The notes: a model not told the origin generated them from the sequence alone. 39,041 bases of DNA from Deltaproteobacteria bacterium (GCA_016930835.1 JAFGGA010000221.1:1-39041), one strand, 5' to 3'. Positions 8,390 through 18,037 are shown, numbered from the stretch's first letter. A program made the numbers and translations.

Positions 8390-9820
8390 ATGACACCCAA
8401 TCTAATAAAAAACATTCCTGAAGGCAAACAGTTTCGCCTGGTTAAATATTTCGCATTAGCCAGCTTTATTGTTCTGGTCATCTTTAGCTTTCCTTTTTCG
8501 GTCTTCATCTCCCAAAAGGCAAAAGACATCCTGATTGAAAGCTATAAAAATTATGCCTTATTGCTTGGTGAAAACCTTAACCATCAGGTTTTTGTCTATT
8601 TCAGTCTTCCTGTCGTCACGAAATATGGAAGAGTTAAACTCAGAGAAGAAGAGCAACAAAATTTAATGGATCAGGTCATTAGAGATGCGACCCATGGCTT
8701 TAACATTGATGTAGTCAATGTCTATACCGCCAATGGAATAATAGGTTATAGTACCGACTCGAGGTTATTCGGGAAAGAACCGAAAAAAACACAAGGATTT
8801 GAAGAAGCGATGAAAGGGGAGAAGTCGTCGATAGTGCTATCGGATGAAGATGATCTTTGGGGCCTTGAGATAGCAAAATTAGAAGGACGAAAAGTGATCA
8901 GAACGTATATCCCCTTTCACCCGCCTGGAACGGATTTCTTGATCGGTGTCTTCGAGATAGTCCAAGACATAACCGAGCAATATAAGTCCATAACCACATT
9001 TCAATATTATGTGTTCGGCCTCTCCATCCTCATCATGTCTCTCATTTTTTTAACCCTCCTTTTTATTGTTCACAAAGCAGAACAAATTATTCGACATCGA
9101 ACAAAGGAGCAGCAGGAACTGGAAGCCCAATTGCACTTATCGGAACGTCTGGCCTCGATCGGCGAGATGGTCGCGGGTATCTCCCATGAAATAAAAAATC
9201 CTCTGGGGATTATCCAAAGTACCGCCGAGCTGTTGGGACAACTGCCCAATACCGACGATAAAAAGAAAAGGCTTACAAACGTAATCACGGAAGAGACAAG
9301 CCGCTTGAACGAAAAAATAATGGAATTTCTAGACTTTGCCCGACCTCAGGCCCTTAACCTCCAGGAATGCCGTCTGGAAGAGATTATCAAAAAGAACATT
9401 TCCTTTTTAGGCCCTGAGTTGGAAAAAAAGCATATCCGCATAGAAAACAATCTAAACGGCAGGTCCTTTAAAATCCTGGCGGACCAGGAACTCCTCTACC
9501 GCGCCTTTTTAAATATATTTATCAACGCCATACAGGCAATGGTTGGCGATGGCACGATATCGGTACACATTTCCAAAGAAAAAGATGTTTACTTGATTGA
9601 GATAAAAGACACGGGCAGCGGTATCCCGGATAAAGCACTAAAAAAGATATTTAACCCATTTTTTACCACCAAACAAAAAGGCTCCGGGCTAGGGCTCTCC
9701 ATTGTCAAAAAGACTATTGAAGACCATCAGGGAACCCTACGGATTGAGAGCAAAGTGAATGAAGGGACGCTTGTGAGCATTCAATTGCCCAGAAGGCCGC
9801 AAGGGTCTTTCTCTTATTAA
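8390..9820 (+). CDS. Membrane-bound sensor histidine kinase
   Basis: This is an orphan two-component sensor kinase of 476 residues from the ATG at 8390. Upstream in-frame codons fall inside the MITE-like element and are rejected. The first membrane helix spans about residues 20-41 and the second about 206-227. They flank a periplasmic sensor of about 160 residues with a cache-like look (INVYTANGIIGYSTDSRLFGKEP). The kinase core follows: phosphoacceptor His266 in GISHEIKNPLG, an N-box (NIFINAIQAM), DTGSGIPD, and GSGLGLSIVKK. No response regulator is adjacent, so the partner and signal are unknown. The ribosome-binding site is weak. Confidence 0.9.
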   Translation: MTPNLIKNIPEGKQFRLVKYFALASFIVLVIFSFPFSVFISQKAKDILIESYKNYALLLGENLNHQVFVYFSLPVVTKYGRVKLREEEQQNLMDQVIRDATHGFNIDVVNVYTANGIIGYSTDSRLFGKEPKKTQGFEEAMKGEKSSIVLSDEDDLWGLEIAKLEGRKVIRTYIPFHPPGTDFLIGVFEIVQDITEQYKSITTFQYYVFGLSILIMSLIFLTLLFIVHKAEQIIRHRTKEQQELEAQLHLSERLASIGEMVAGISHEIKNPLGIIQSTAELLGQLPNTDDKKKRLTNVITEETSRLNEKIMEFLDFARPQALNLQECRLEEIIKKNISFLGPELEKKHIRIENNLNGRSFKILADQELLYRAFLNIFINAIQAMVGDGTISVHISKEKDVYLIEIKDTGSGIPDKALKKIFNPFFTTKQKGSGLGLSIVKKTIEDHQGTLRIESKVNEGTLVSIQLPRRPQGSFSY

Positions 9821-9866
9821 AATGCCCCACCATTTTTTTCACGCTAAAAAAATCTCATTATGATCT

Positions 9867-9907
9867 CAACATATTGTTTTTTCCTCTTGACAGACCGCAA
9901 TATATTG
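9867..9907 (+). promoter_or_regulatory. Pair of NrdR-like boxes upstream of nrdD
   Basis: Two decamers match the NrdR box core CWATATATWG: CAACATATTG (9867-9876, 9 of 10) and CAATATATTG (9898-9907, 10 of 10). The second is the centre of the 12-bp palindrome GCAATATATTGC. Their centres are 31 bp apart, the three-helical-turn spacing known for NrdR box pairs. The second box lies between the -35 and -10 elements, consistent with repression. No nrdR gene is in the window. Confidence 0.8.
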
Positions 9908-9915
9908 CATATTTT
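9887..9915 (+). promoter_or_regulatory. sigma70-type promoter of nrdDG
   Basis: A consensus -35 TTGACA (9887-9892), a 17-bp spacer and a -10-like TATTTT (9910-9915). The downstream NrdR-like box fills most of the spacer. Confidence 0.65.
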
Positions 9916-10060
9916 AATCATCATTCATCATCTGGCGTATGAATACGCCACTCTGTTGGTTGATACTTTTCAGTAATAATTTCTTCATTGTCCCGCTGGT
10001 CGGGGGCCTGACTTTAAACCCATTTCATCACATTTTATCATTCATTCAGGGGATTCATCC

Positions 10061-12151
10061 ATGTTCCAGGAGATCAAGAAAAGAAACGGAAGCACGGTTC
10101 CATTCGATTCATCAAAGATTACCTCGGCCGTCGCAAAAGCGGGAAAAGCCACGGGTGAATTTGACGAGCGGGAGGCAAAAAAGATCACCCTTCGAATCCT
10201 GACATTAGCCCATCAAATGCATTTGGGGCCCACACCGGACGTGGAAGAGATTCAAGATATTGTAGAAAGGGTCCTGCTGGACTCGCCATTTTATAAAAGT
10301 GCTAAGGCCTATATCCTTTACCGGGAACAACACGCGCAATTAAGGGCCATTACGACCATCACCAACTTGGATATGGTGGATCAATATATCCGAAAGCTGG
10401 ACTGGAAGATCAAGGAAAACAGCAACATGAGTTTCTCCCTTCAGGGGCTTAATAATTACATATCCTCCAATATCACATCAGAGTACTGGCTCCATCGGAT
10501 TTACCCCCCTGAGATCAGAGATGCCCACAAAAACGGAGATCTTCACATCCACGATCTAAGCCTGCTGTCGGTCTATTGTGTGGGTTGGGATTTAAGAGAC
10601 TTGCTGCGAAACGGTTTTAAAGGGGTGGAGGGCAAAGTGGAAAGCGCTCCACCCAAACACCTTCGATCAGCCTTAGGTCAAATTGTGAACTTTTTTTACA
10701 CCCTGCAAGGTGAAGCGGCCGGCGCCCAGGCCATCTCCAATTTTGATACCCTCCTTGCCCCGTTTATTCGTTTTGATCAACTCAATTATAAAAGCGTCAA
10801 ACAGGCTATCCAGGAATTTATCTTTAATATCAATATCCCGACTCGAGTTGGATTTCAGACTCCCTTCACCAATATCACCATGGATCTCTACGTACCTTCC
10901 ATCCTTAAAGATATCCCTGTCATCGTGGGTGGACAAGACAGGGAAGAACGATATTCGGATTTTCAGAAAGAGATGGACATGATCAACCAGGCCTTTGCCG
11001 AGGTGATGATGGAGGGTGATGCCAAAGGCCGCGTTTTTACCTTCCCCATCCCGACCTATAATATCACCCGGGACTTTGACTGGGACAGCCCTAACCTTGA
11101 ACTTATCTGGAAGATGACCGGAAAGTACGGGATTCCCTATTTTTCCAACTTTGTAAATTCCGATATGTCCCCTGAAGACACACGTTCCATGTGCTGCAGG
11201 CTCCGTCTGGATAACCGAGAGCTTATCAAAAGGGGAGGAGGCCTTTTCGGGGCCAATCCTTTGACCGGTTCTATAGGCGTGGTCACCATCAACCTCCCCC
11301 GCATCGGCTATCTCGCGGAAAATGAAAAGGATTTTTTCAAACGGCTTATGGAAATGCTGATGCTCGCAAAAGAAAGCCTGATCTTAAAAAGGAAGGTGCT
11401 TGAACGGTTTACCGAGAAAGACCTATACCCCTATTCAAAATTCTACCTCAGAGAGGTCAAGAAGGGCACCGGTCTTTATTGGAAGAATCATTTTTCAACC
11501 ATCGGTATCATCGGCATGAATGAGGCATGCCTGAATTTTTTGGGGGTCGATATCGGTGATGATGCGGGCCGGCGATTCTCCATCAAGGTGATGGATTTTA
11601 TCCGCGATAAGATTGCGGGCATCCAGGAGGAGACGGGTGACATATTCAACCTGGAGGCGACTCCGGCTGAAGGGACTTCTTACCGACTGGCCAACATCGA
11701 CAAGAAAAAGTTCCCCAATATCATCTGCGCTGATGAAGAGGCCGTTGAAAGAGGTGCGGATCCGTTCTATACCAATTCCTCCCAACTACCCGTAAATTAC
11801 ACGGATGATATCTATGAGACCCTTGAACTCCAGGATGAATTGCAGACCAAATATACCGGAGGGACGGTTCTTCATTTATATCTTGGGGAAAACGTCAGTG
11901 ATATAAATATCATTAAAGGGCTTATCCGGAAAATCGTAACCCAGTATAGGCTTCCTTACTTGACCCTCAGCCCGACCTTTAGCGTCTGTCCCTCTCATGG
12001 ATATCTAAAAGGCAGGCAGGAGAAATGCCCCGTCTGTAACGCAGAGACCGAGGTCTATGCCAGAGTGGTGGGTTATCTCAGGCCAGTCAAGCAATGGAAC
12101 AACGGCAAGCAGGCTGAATTCAGCATGAGGAAAACCTTTAAGGTGGCATAA
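10061..12151 (+). CDS. nrdD: Anaerobic (class III) ribonucleoside-triphosphate reductase
   Basis: NrdD reduces ribonucleoside triphosphates to deoxy forms without oxygen, using a glycyl radical installed by NrdG. The 696-residue protein begins with an ATP-cone (about 1-95, KKRNGSTVPFDSSKI), the allosteric activity site. The catalytic barrel follows, with NSNMSFSLQGLNNYI, HIHDL and SMCCRLRLDNRELIKRGGG, which holds active-site cysteines. The C-terminus carries a zinc site of Cys643, His646, Cys656 and Cys659, with His in place of one of four cysteines (seen also in some thermophile and archaeal enzymes, as I recall). The glycyl radical residue is Gly671 in RVVGYLRP. Its stop codon overlaps the nrdG start by one base (TAATG). 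Confidence 0.97.
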   Translation: MFQEIKKRNGSTVPFDSSKITSAVAKAGKATGEFDEREAKKITLRILTLAHQMHLGPTPDVEEIQDIVERVLLDSPFYKSAKAYILYREQHAQLRAITTITNLDMVDQYIRKLDWKIKENSNMSFSLQGLNNYISSNITSEYWLHRIYPPEIRDAHKNGDLHIHDLSLLSVYCVGWDLRDLLRNGFKGVEGKVESAPPKHLRSALGQIVNFFYTLQGEAAGAQAISNFDTLLAPFIRFDQLNYKSVKQAIQEFIFNINIPTRVGFQTPFTNITMDLYVPSILKDIPVIVGGQDREERYSDFQKEMDMINQAFAEVMMEGDAKGRVFTFPIPTYNITRDFDWDSPNLELIWKMTGKYGIPYFSNFVNSDMSPEDTRSMCCRLRLDNRELIKRGGGLFGANPLTGSIGVVTINLPRIGYLAENEKDFFKRLMEMLMLAKESLILKRKVLERFTEKDLYPYSKFYLREVKKGTGLYWKNHFSTIGIIGMNEACLNFLGVDIGDDAGRRFSIKVMDFIRDKIAGIQEETGDIFNLEATPAEGTSYRLANIDKKKFPNIICADEEAVERGADPFYTNSSQLPVNYTDDIYETLELQDELQTKYTGGTVLHLYLGENVSDINIIKGLIRKIVTQYRLPYLTLSPTFSVCPSHGYLKGRQEKCPVCNAETEVYARVVGYLRPVKQWNNGKQAEFSMRKTFKVA

Positions 12152-12849
12152 TGTTCATCGGTGGTATTCAAAAGAGTTCTCTAATCGATTATCCCGGAAA
12201 GATCAGTTGTGTGTTTTTTCTCAACGGATGCAACTTTGACTGTCCTTATTGTCACAATGCAGCCCTTGTAAAAGGAGGGTTGGATTGTTCTGAAGCCATC
12301 GAAGACCAAAGCGTCTTAAGTTTTCTAAGATATCGCATAGGTTTTTTGGAAGGGGTGGTCATCTCAGGCGGAGAGCCGACGCTCCAAAAGGACCTGCACT
12401 GCTTATGTGAAAGGGTAAAAGATCTGGGCTACCCCGTCAAGTTGGACACAAACGGCAGCAGACCCGAGGAATTGAAAATGTTAATCGATGATGGCCTTGT
12501 GGATTACGTGGCCATGGATATCAAGACCGATCCATTTCATTACGATCCCACCATTCACAAAGACCAACCGGCAGACGATCTGTTCTCAAGCATCCGCACC
12601 ATTATGGAGTCGGCGCCGGACTACGAATTCAGGACCACATGTGTTAAGGGCATTGTGGATGAAACCGTGATCCAAACCATTGCAAAGACGATCAAAGGCG
12701 CCAAACGTTACGTCTTGCAACCATTCCAAAACAAGAATGTCTTGCACCCCGAGTTTTTTCAGGATATTGACTCCCATTACAGGAAAGAAGAACTCTTGCA
12801 CCTCAAAACCCTTGCCGAACCCTGGGTGGTGGAGTGCAGTGTCAGATAA
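12151..12849 (+). CDS. nrdG: Anaerobic ribonucleotide reductase-activating radical SAM protein
   Basis: NrdG uses S-adenosylmethionine and a [4Fe-4S] cluster to generate the glycyl radical in NrdD. The 232-residue protein has the CX3CX2C motif at Cys27, Cys31 and Cys34 (CNFDCPYC), preceded by SSLIDYPGKISC. The SAM-binding GGEP motif follows (VVISGGEPTL), then LDTNGS and AMDIKTD. This is the longer NrdG form usual in strict anaerobes and archaea, not the roughly 155-residue E. coli type. The start overlaps the nrdD stop, so the pair is co-translated. The 3' end faces a hybrid kinase gene on the opposite strand after only 8 bases. Confidence 0.96.
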   Translation: MFIGGIQKSSLIDYPGKISCVFFLNGCNFDCPYCHNAALVKGGLDCSEAIEDQSVLSFLRYRIGFLEGVVISGGEPTLQKDLHCLCERVKDLGYPVKLDTNGSRPEELKMLIDDGLVDYVAMDIKTDPFHYDPTIHKDQPADDLFSSIRTIMESAPDYEFRTTCVKGIVDETVIQTIAKTIKGAKRYVLQPFQNKNVLHPEFFQDIDSHYRKEELLHLKTLAEPWVVECSVR

Positions 12850-12857
12850 GATAATGA

Positions 12858-15509
12858 TCAAAAACCTTCCAAGACCTTTTTCACTTTTTCGCTTAATCCA
12901 TTGATGGAAAAAGGTTTCTGAATAAAGGCTTGGGCACCGGCATCCAATATCTCTTGGGCAGGTCCATCCGATGAATAACCGCTGCATAAAATAACCTTTA
13001 TATCAGGCCTGATCTCTTTGATGACCGGATAAATGGCCTTGCCCTCCATATCCGGCAAGATGATATCGAGAATGACCAGATCAATGGCCTCGTTAAATGT
13101 CCGCACGATATCAATGGCCTCCTTCCCGGACATGGCCTCCAACACACGATATCCCAATCTTTTAAGCATGGCACAGCTCACATCCATGACCGTTTCCTCA
13201 TCTTCTACAATCAGTATTGTGCCCGAACCTTTTATCGGTCTCTCAACCGGTTCTCTTCGATCATTTTCTTTCGATTGCGCCCCGACGGCGGGTAAATAGA
13301 TGTGCACCTTGGTTCCCTTTCCTTCTTCTGACTCGATGGCGATGCAGCCATTGTGGTTATGTATGATACCATAGACCGCGGCCATACCGAGACCCCTCCC
13401 ATACAATTTGGTGGAAAAAAATGGTTCAAAAACACGATTCATGGTTTCTGTGTCCATACCTTTTCCATCATCCGCAATGACCAAATGTACATAAGGACCG
13501 GGTCTGAGTTCAGGAAATGTCTTTTGACGCTCAATTGTCATATCTTCGTTTCTGCAACTGATCCGGATTCGCCCCTGGTCTTCCATGGCCTCACTGGCAT
13601 TGGAAAGGATGGCTGAAAGCACCATCTGCATTTGAGTCAAATCGGCTTGAATACCTTGGATGTCGTTGGGAAGATCCGTCTCTATGAACACGGAAGGACG
13701 GATGGTGTGCTGAATCAGGGGGATGGTATCTCTAATAAATTGATTCGGCGTAATGAATTGGGGATGATATTTTCCTCCTCTGGCATAGGCCAATAATTGG
13801 TCGCTTAAATGGGCCATTCGATATACGGAACGTTTTACCGGACCAGAATAACGGGATATCCTTTCATTATCCGGCAGATCCATGCTCAACAATTCAAGGT
13901 TTCCGATGATGGTGGATAAGGCGTTATTGACCTGGTGCGCGACACCTCCGGCGAGCGTGGTGATGGCATCCATGCGTCTGGTTTGTTCAAGCCTGGCCTT
14001 TAGTTCTTCCTTTTCTTTTTCCATTTTTATCTGTTCACTCACATCGATACAAAAGGATTGGAAAATTTCATCACCCCCCGAGTGATGGACCTTTGTGGTG
14101 GTCAAAAGGGTATCGATAACGGTTCCATCCTTGCGCTTGAACTGTGCCGGGAAATTGAATGCAACGCCTTTTCGATTTACCAGATCCATTAACGTCTTCC
14201 TTGCCTCATAATCTGTATATAAAACCGATAAGGGTAGTTCATGGATTTCATCATATGAATATCCGCTCATATTCAAGATGGCCTGGTTGACGGTCAAAAA
14301 CCTCCCATCCATTGATGTCAGCGCGATTCCCACCGGCGAGTTTTCAAATATGGCGCGGTATTTCTCTTCACCTTCCCGAATAGCCTTTTCCCTTTCTATC
14401 CTTTCCGTAATGTCATCAACAACAGCCAACATGCAGGGTTCATCTTCAATAATGATAATATCCGCCGAGAACGATCCGTGGATCAGTCGGCCTTTCTTAT
14501 CCCGGAGATGAACCTCCAAATTATGCACGGGGCCATGCTTCAACATTTCCAAAACCCTCTGGCGGTTCTCGGAAGCCAAAATACCCAATTCGACTGCGGT
14601 GTGTCCGATGACTTCTTCGCGGTCATACCCATGGGCCTTTAAAAGGGTTTCGTTTACATCGATAAATTTACCCTCTTCCAACGTCGCGATGGACATGAGA
14701 CTCGGGCTGGAATGAAAGGCCTTGGAAAACTTCTCTTCAGACAGGCGAAGGACCTCTTGAGCCTTTTCGCGTTCCTGGATCTCTGCAATTAATCGTACAT
14801 TGACCTCTTCCAGCGCCATCGTACGTGTACGGACATGTTCTTCCATTTCATCGTATGCCTTTTGCAGGGAATCCTCGGCCCGCTTTCGATCTATGGCAAT
14901 GGCGATCTGACCGGAGACGGATTCCAGCAATTCAATATCTTTTAATTGATAACTATTCAGGTCATCGTAGTTTCTAAGGATGAGAACGCCCATCAAGTTT
15001 TTATCGATCATGAGGGGGACCCCGATCCAGGACTTGGGGATCTGGCTGGGTACCTTCACCGGCATGGTGCCGTAGATTTCATTGATTTGTTCCTCCCTAA
15101 ACAAGCAGGGCTGCTTTGAAAGAATAATCTTAGAAACAAGGGTGCCGGATTGACTCGCATTGGAGACCGACTGGACATCCAGTATGTGTCCGCTATAATA
15201 GGCGAAACGGATGGCGTCCTTCTCTCTGTCATAAAGGGATATGGAAAAGTTCCGGGCATCGATAATCTTTCCGAGAGATTGATGGATGGAGACAAAAAGC
15301 TCATCTAGGTTTTTTGTAGAACAGACAGCCTTGGAGATATCATATAAAGTAGTGATGATGTCCTCCACCCTTTTATATTCAGCCAAGTGTACAGGAGTAT
15401 CCTTTTCGAATCCTTCCACATTTTTTTCGATTTTTTCAGGTTTCTTTAGCTCTTTTTCAAGTTCTAAGATTCTCTTTTCTAGTTCTTCGTAAGTCGGTTT
15501 ATCATTCAT
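12858..15509 (-). CDS. Hybrid sensor histidine kinase (GAF-PAS-PAS-HK-REC)
   Basis: This is a soluble 883-residue hybrid kinase without membrane segments. An N-terminal coiled coil (about 4-30) precedes a GAF domain (about 50-207). A second coiled coil (about 208-258) leads to two PAS domains (about 258-372 and 382-496). The kinase part has phosphoacceptor His525 in LAGGVAHQVNNALS, an N-box around NASEAME (637-643), DDGKGMD and GRGLGMAAVYG. A C-terminal receiver domain (about 764-883) has phospho-accepting Asp815 (ILDIILPD), Ser843 and Lys865 (QKPF). An AGGTG ribosome-binding site lies upstream of the ATG. Signal and final output are unknown; no DNA-binding regulator is adjacent. It converges on nrdG with an 8-base gap. 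Confidence 0.93.
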   Translation of the reverse strand: MNDKPTYEELEKRILELEKELKKPEKIEKNVEGFEKDTPVHLAEYKRVEDIITTLYDISKAVCSTKNLDELFVSIHQSLGKIIDARNFSISLYDREKDAIRFAYYSGHILDVQSVSNASQSGTLVSKIILSKQPCLFREEQINEIYGTMPVKVPSQIPKSWIGVPLMIDKNLMGVLILRNYDDLNSYQLKDIELLESVSGQIAIAIDRKRAEDSLQKAYDEMEEHVRTRTMALEEVNVRLIAEIQEREKAQEVLRLSEEKFSKAFHSSPSLMSIATLEEGKFIDVNETLLKAHGYDREEVIGHTAVELGILASENRQRVLEMLKHGPVHNLEVHLRDKKGRLIHGSFSADIIIIEDEPCMLAVVDDITERIEREKAIREGEEKYRAIFENSPVGIALTSMDGRFLTVNQAILNMSGYSYDEIHELPLSVLYTDYEARKTLMDLVNRKGVAFNFPAQFKRKDGTVIDTLLTTTKVHHSGGDEIFQSFCIDVSEQIKMEKEKEELKARLEQTRRMDAITTLAGGVAHQVNNALSTIIGNLELLSMDLPDNERISRYSGPVKRSVYRMAHLSDQLLAYARGGKYHPQFITPNQFIRDTIPLIQHTIRPSVFIETDLPNDIQGIQADLTQMQMVLSAILSNASEAMEDQGRIRISCRNEDMTIERQKTFPELRPGPYVHLVIADDGKGMDTETMNRVFEPFFSTKLYGRGLGMAAVYGIIHNHNGCIAIESEEGKGTKVHIYLPAVGAQSKENDRREPVERPIKGSGTILIVEDEETVMDVSCAMLKRLGYRVLEAMSGKEAIDIVRTFNEAIDLVILDIILPDMEGKAIYPVIKEIRPDIKVILCSGYSSDGPAQEILDAGAQAFIQKPFSINGLSEKVKKVLEGF

Positions 15510-15652
15510 TTATAGACACCTATTGATATTTTATCCCGGGGGATCATTAATATTTCCTTTACATATTCAACACTTAAAAATTATATCAAAAATCAACTTT
15601 CAATTCCATCGGAGTTTGGGTCTGATCACGAGAGATTTTCCGGGCCCGTTAT

Positions 15653-16283
15653 ATGGATATGGATTTAAGAGAATATAACAGAGAGCATATGGATGCGATC
15701 CGGATGGTGCGGCGCCACCTGACTGCTATTTCATCGGCAGAAAAGGAGATCTTATTGAAAAAAAATCAACCCGTACCGGCAATTTCGAAAACATGTGGCA
15801 GGCTTCCAACAAAAATATCTTGGGGATATCTGCACGACAAAATGTTTTACCAGCCAAACCAGCTCATGTTGCAACAGAGAGGGCATTGCCGTGTTTTTTG
15901 CGGATATGGTGGCCAACGTCTTGACTTCCTCTGTCACCGAATTGGATGCCATGGAAGGACTGCTTTCCGAAGACCCGGGAGGATGGAAATGCGTTTATCT
16001 AACCAATGAGGGATGCGCCTGGCATCTCAAACCCATTGTTTGCGAGATGTTTATGTGTGAACACGCCAAGGATGCCTTATCCAAAAATGACCCATTGCTG
16101 ATGGCCCAGTGGAATGGCCTGCGAAAAAAGGAAAAACAATTTACATGGCCGGATCGACCGGTACTCTTTGATGAATTGGAAGAGATCTTTATAAAAACCG
16201 GCCTTGACAGCCCTCTTATGTATTTCCATAAAAGCCCGGGGCTGCTTCGCGTGAAAAACAATACACCCGCAAGCCATCTTTGA
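15653..16283 (+). CDS. Cys-rich (YkgJ-like) protein gene, apparently frameshifted at an A8 tract
   Basis: Two overlapping frames appear to be one gene. From the ATG at 15653 the first frame encodes a coherent helical start (MDLREYNREHM to AEKEILLKK). It then loses protein-like character after the eight-A tract at 15758-15765. Removing one A would continue as KKINPYRQFRKHVAGFQQKY and into the second frame, which ends at 16283. That frame has CX3C followed by a CC pair (CTTKC, SSCCNREG), then KCVYL, GCAWHLKPIVCEMFMC, and SPLMYFHKSPGLLRV. This cysteine layout resembles YkgJ-type putative metal- or Fe-S-binding proteins. The second frame alone could begin at GTG 15795, but without an upstream ribosome-binding site. 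Sequencing error, slippage rescue or true decay cannot be separated here. Function unknown. Confidence 0.65.
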
Positions 16284-16357
16284 TAACGCGGTTAAGCAAT
16301 GGTTGGCTTTACCGCCAAAAGACACGCGATCGTGGATTGGACTTTTGACGAAACATT

Positions 16358-17809
16358 TCACTGACTGTTTTTGGCTTTCATCTCATCACCATGCCCCTTT
16401 TTCCCCATCTCTTTATGCTCCACGAACAAACCCGTAAAAAGGCTGAAGGTTGCACCGGCTATGGGTCGGATATGGCTGATCCGAAAGATAAGATCACGGT
16501 GCCGGATAGGTTCCACAGACCGGACCTCCTTGAATTTCCGGAGAAAAATGCCCGCTGCGACCAGTCTCATGAAACCGGAAAGCAGAAAGATCATGGGTAG
16601 CATGAAAGCCGGAGTCCAGGTCCATGGTCCCAAAGAAATGCTGGACGGCAGATGACCAGCGGCATACCCGCCCAAGACCGAGCCCATAAAAACGAACCCA
16701 CCGTTTATCAAACCTTGATACGCCACACATCGGGCCCTTTTTGGGGGTGTGACCGCATCAAACAAAAAGTTGCCGAATGCCAGGCTGAATCCGGACCAGA
16801 CTAAGCCGCCGTAGATCTGTATAACGATCAGATAAAAAATTTGCGGGGAAACCAACCATAAAATGGGGACCACGGCCACGCCCCAACCGCAGAGATTCAG
16901 GATCTTTTTATTACCGAATCGATCGCTCAAACCGCCCCAATATCGAAAGGTCAGGAATTGGGTGACGGTGGCCGCTCCGGTGACCAACGTAAATTCAATA
17001 TATGAAAACTGAAGGTCTCTCAACATGTAAAGGGCAAAATAAGGAGCGGAGAATGCAACGCTAAAATTAATGGCACCGATAAAGAAAACGAATTTGGCAA
17101 AATTAGAATGGGGAGAACGCTTTATGAATTGACGAAAAGTAAAGACCTGATCCGCGCGAATCTGAAAATCGGGGTCCGCGTATTTTGAAAGCCAACGAAC
17201 GGAATTCAAACGGGCCAGAAACGCTATTGAAAAAATCACCAAAAAACCCCACTCCGGTATCCCAGCCCTTTCAAAGATATACAATAAGATACCCGCCGGG
17301 AGTAAAGAGCCAAACGTGGCCATCCCGGTCAATCGATTCCGATGCCCGAAAAAGCGCCCCCGGACATTCGTTGGAATCAGATCCCCGATCAGGCTGTTCC
17401 AGACCGGCACCACCCCGCCATTGGCGCCTTGGTATACCATGATCAAAGCCAATAAAAAGAGAATGGACCAGGTTCCTTTTCCAAAGATAAAAGGAAGGAG
17501 CGCCATTGGAATAAGGGTCGAGGCCTGTATGGAAGCGCCCGTGATAATGACTCGTCGCCGGCTGTGAATCCGGTCCATCTTTATGGCCCCCACCCATTGC
17601 ATGACGGCCCCGAAGAGTTGAGGCAAACTCGCCAGGAGACCGACTTGGAGGGTACTGGCACGCAGAAAAATCCCGAAAGGGCCAAGATAGGTCTCCCCGC
17701 TTCCCATCATCACGGCATGGGATACACCGTCATGAATGGATGCCCTTAAAGAAGGGGTATCCTCCGGTTTAAGATTATTCGTATCGATCGTCTGCTCTGA
17801 AGGGGTCAT
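16358..17809 (-). CDS. Major facilitator superfamily transporter
   Basis: This 483-residue membrane protein has about 12 hydrophobic helices from residue 45 on, and basic cytoplasmic loops typical of MFS carriers (KMDRIHSRRRVIITG after helix 2, RYWGGLSDRFGNKKI in the second half). A repeated MFS-like helix 2-3 loop in both halves supports the fold. The hydrophilic N-terminus is about 35 residues. AGGAAG lies upstream of the ATG at 17809. No neighbour suggests the substrate: the gene converges on the frameshifted Cys-rich gene, and a repeat-rich gap lies upstream. Drug efflux, sugar or peptide transport are all possible. Confidence 0.85.
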   Translation of the reverse strand: MTPSEQTIDTNNLKPEDTPSLRASIHDGVSHAVMMGSGETYLGPFGIFLRASTLQVGLLASLPQLFGAVMQWVGAIKMDRIHSRRRVIITGASIQASTLIPMALLPFIFGKGTWSILFLLALIMVYQGANGGVVPVWNSLIGDLIPTNVRGRFFGHRNRLTGMATFGSLLPAGILLYIFERAGIPEWGFLVIFSIAFLARLNSVRWLSKYADPDFQIRADQVFTFRQFIKRSPHSNFAKFVFFIGAINFSVAFSAPYFALYMLRDLQFSYIEFTLVTGAATVTQFLTFRYWGGLSDRFGNKKILNLCGWGVAVVPILWLVSPQIFYLIVIQIYGGLVWSGFSLAFGNFLFDAVTPPKRARCVAYQGLINGGFVFMGSVLGGYAAGHLPSSISLGPWTWTPAFMLPMIFLLSGFMRLVAAGIFLRKFKEVRSVEPIRHRDLIFRISHIRPIAGATFSLFTGLFVEHKEMGKKGHGDEMKAKNSQ

Positions 17810-17854
17810 AAAGCTTCCTGGTTATTTAGCTTGTGTTCATCCAGATATGCCTCA

Positions 17855-18037
17855 AATTCCCTCCCCTCTAACTCCCTCTCACGAGAGGCATGAGCGATAA
17901 CTTAACGAGGAAAGGAAGTTGATTTTGTGCTACCTCATCCCGGTGAAGGCCGGAATCCAGCTGTTTTTAACCTTTTGGCCCCGCTTTCCCTTGAGGTAAA
18001 AACTTAAGTTAGCGATCATGCCCACGAGGGGAGGGGG
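17855..18037. repeat. Imperfect long inverted repeat upstream of moxR
   Basis: The left arm (about 17861-17915) and right arm (about 17981-18037) are inverted and share segments such as GGCATGAGCGATAACTTAA versus, in complement, GGCATGATCGCTAACTTAA. The centre carries GGTGAAGGCCGGAATCCAG (17942-17960), which matches the core of the MITE-like family. It may be a degenerate member of a related element class. No target duplication was recognised. Confidence 0.55.

Larger units (their letters stand above)
9821..10060 (+). other. nrdD leader and regulatory region
   Basis: This 240-bp gap contains the nrdD promoter (9887-9915) and the pair of NrdR-like boxes described separately. Downstream of the promoter a roughly 145-bp leader runs to the nrdD start. 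I see no clear riboswitch or ORF with a ribosome-binding site in it. A short inverted repeat, GGCGTATGAATACGCC (about 9936-9951), could form a small hairpin in the leader. Confidence 0.6.
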
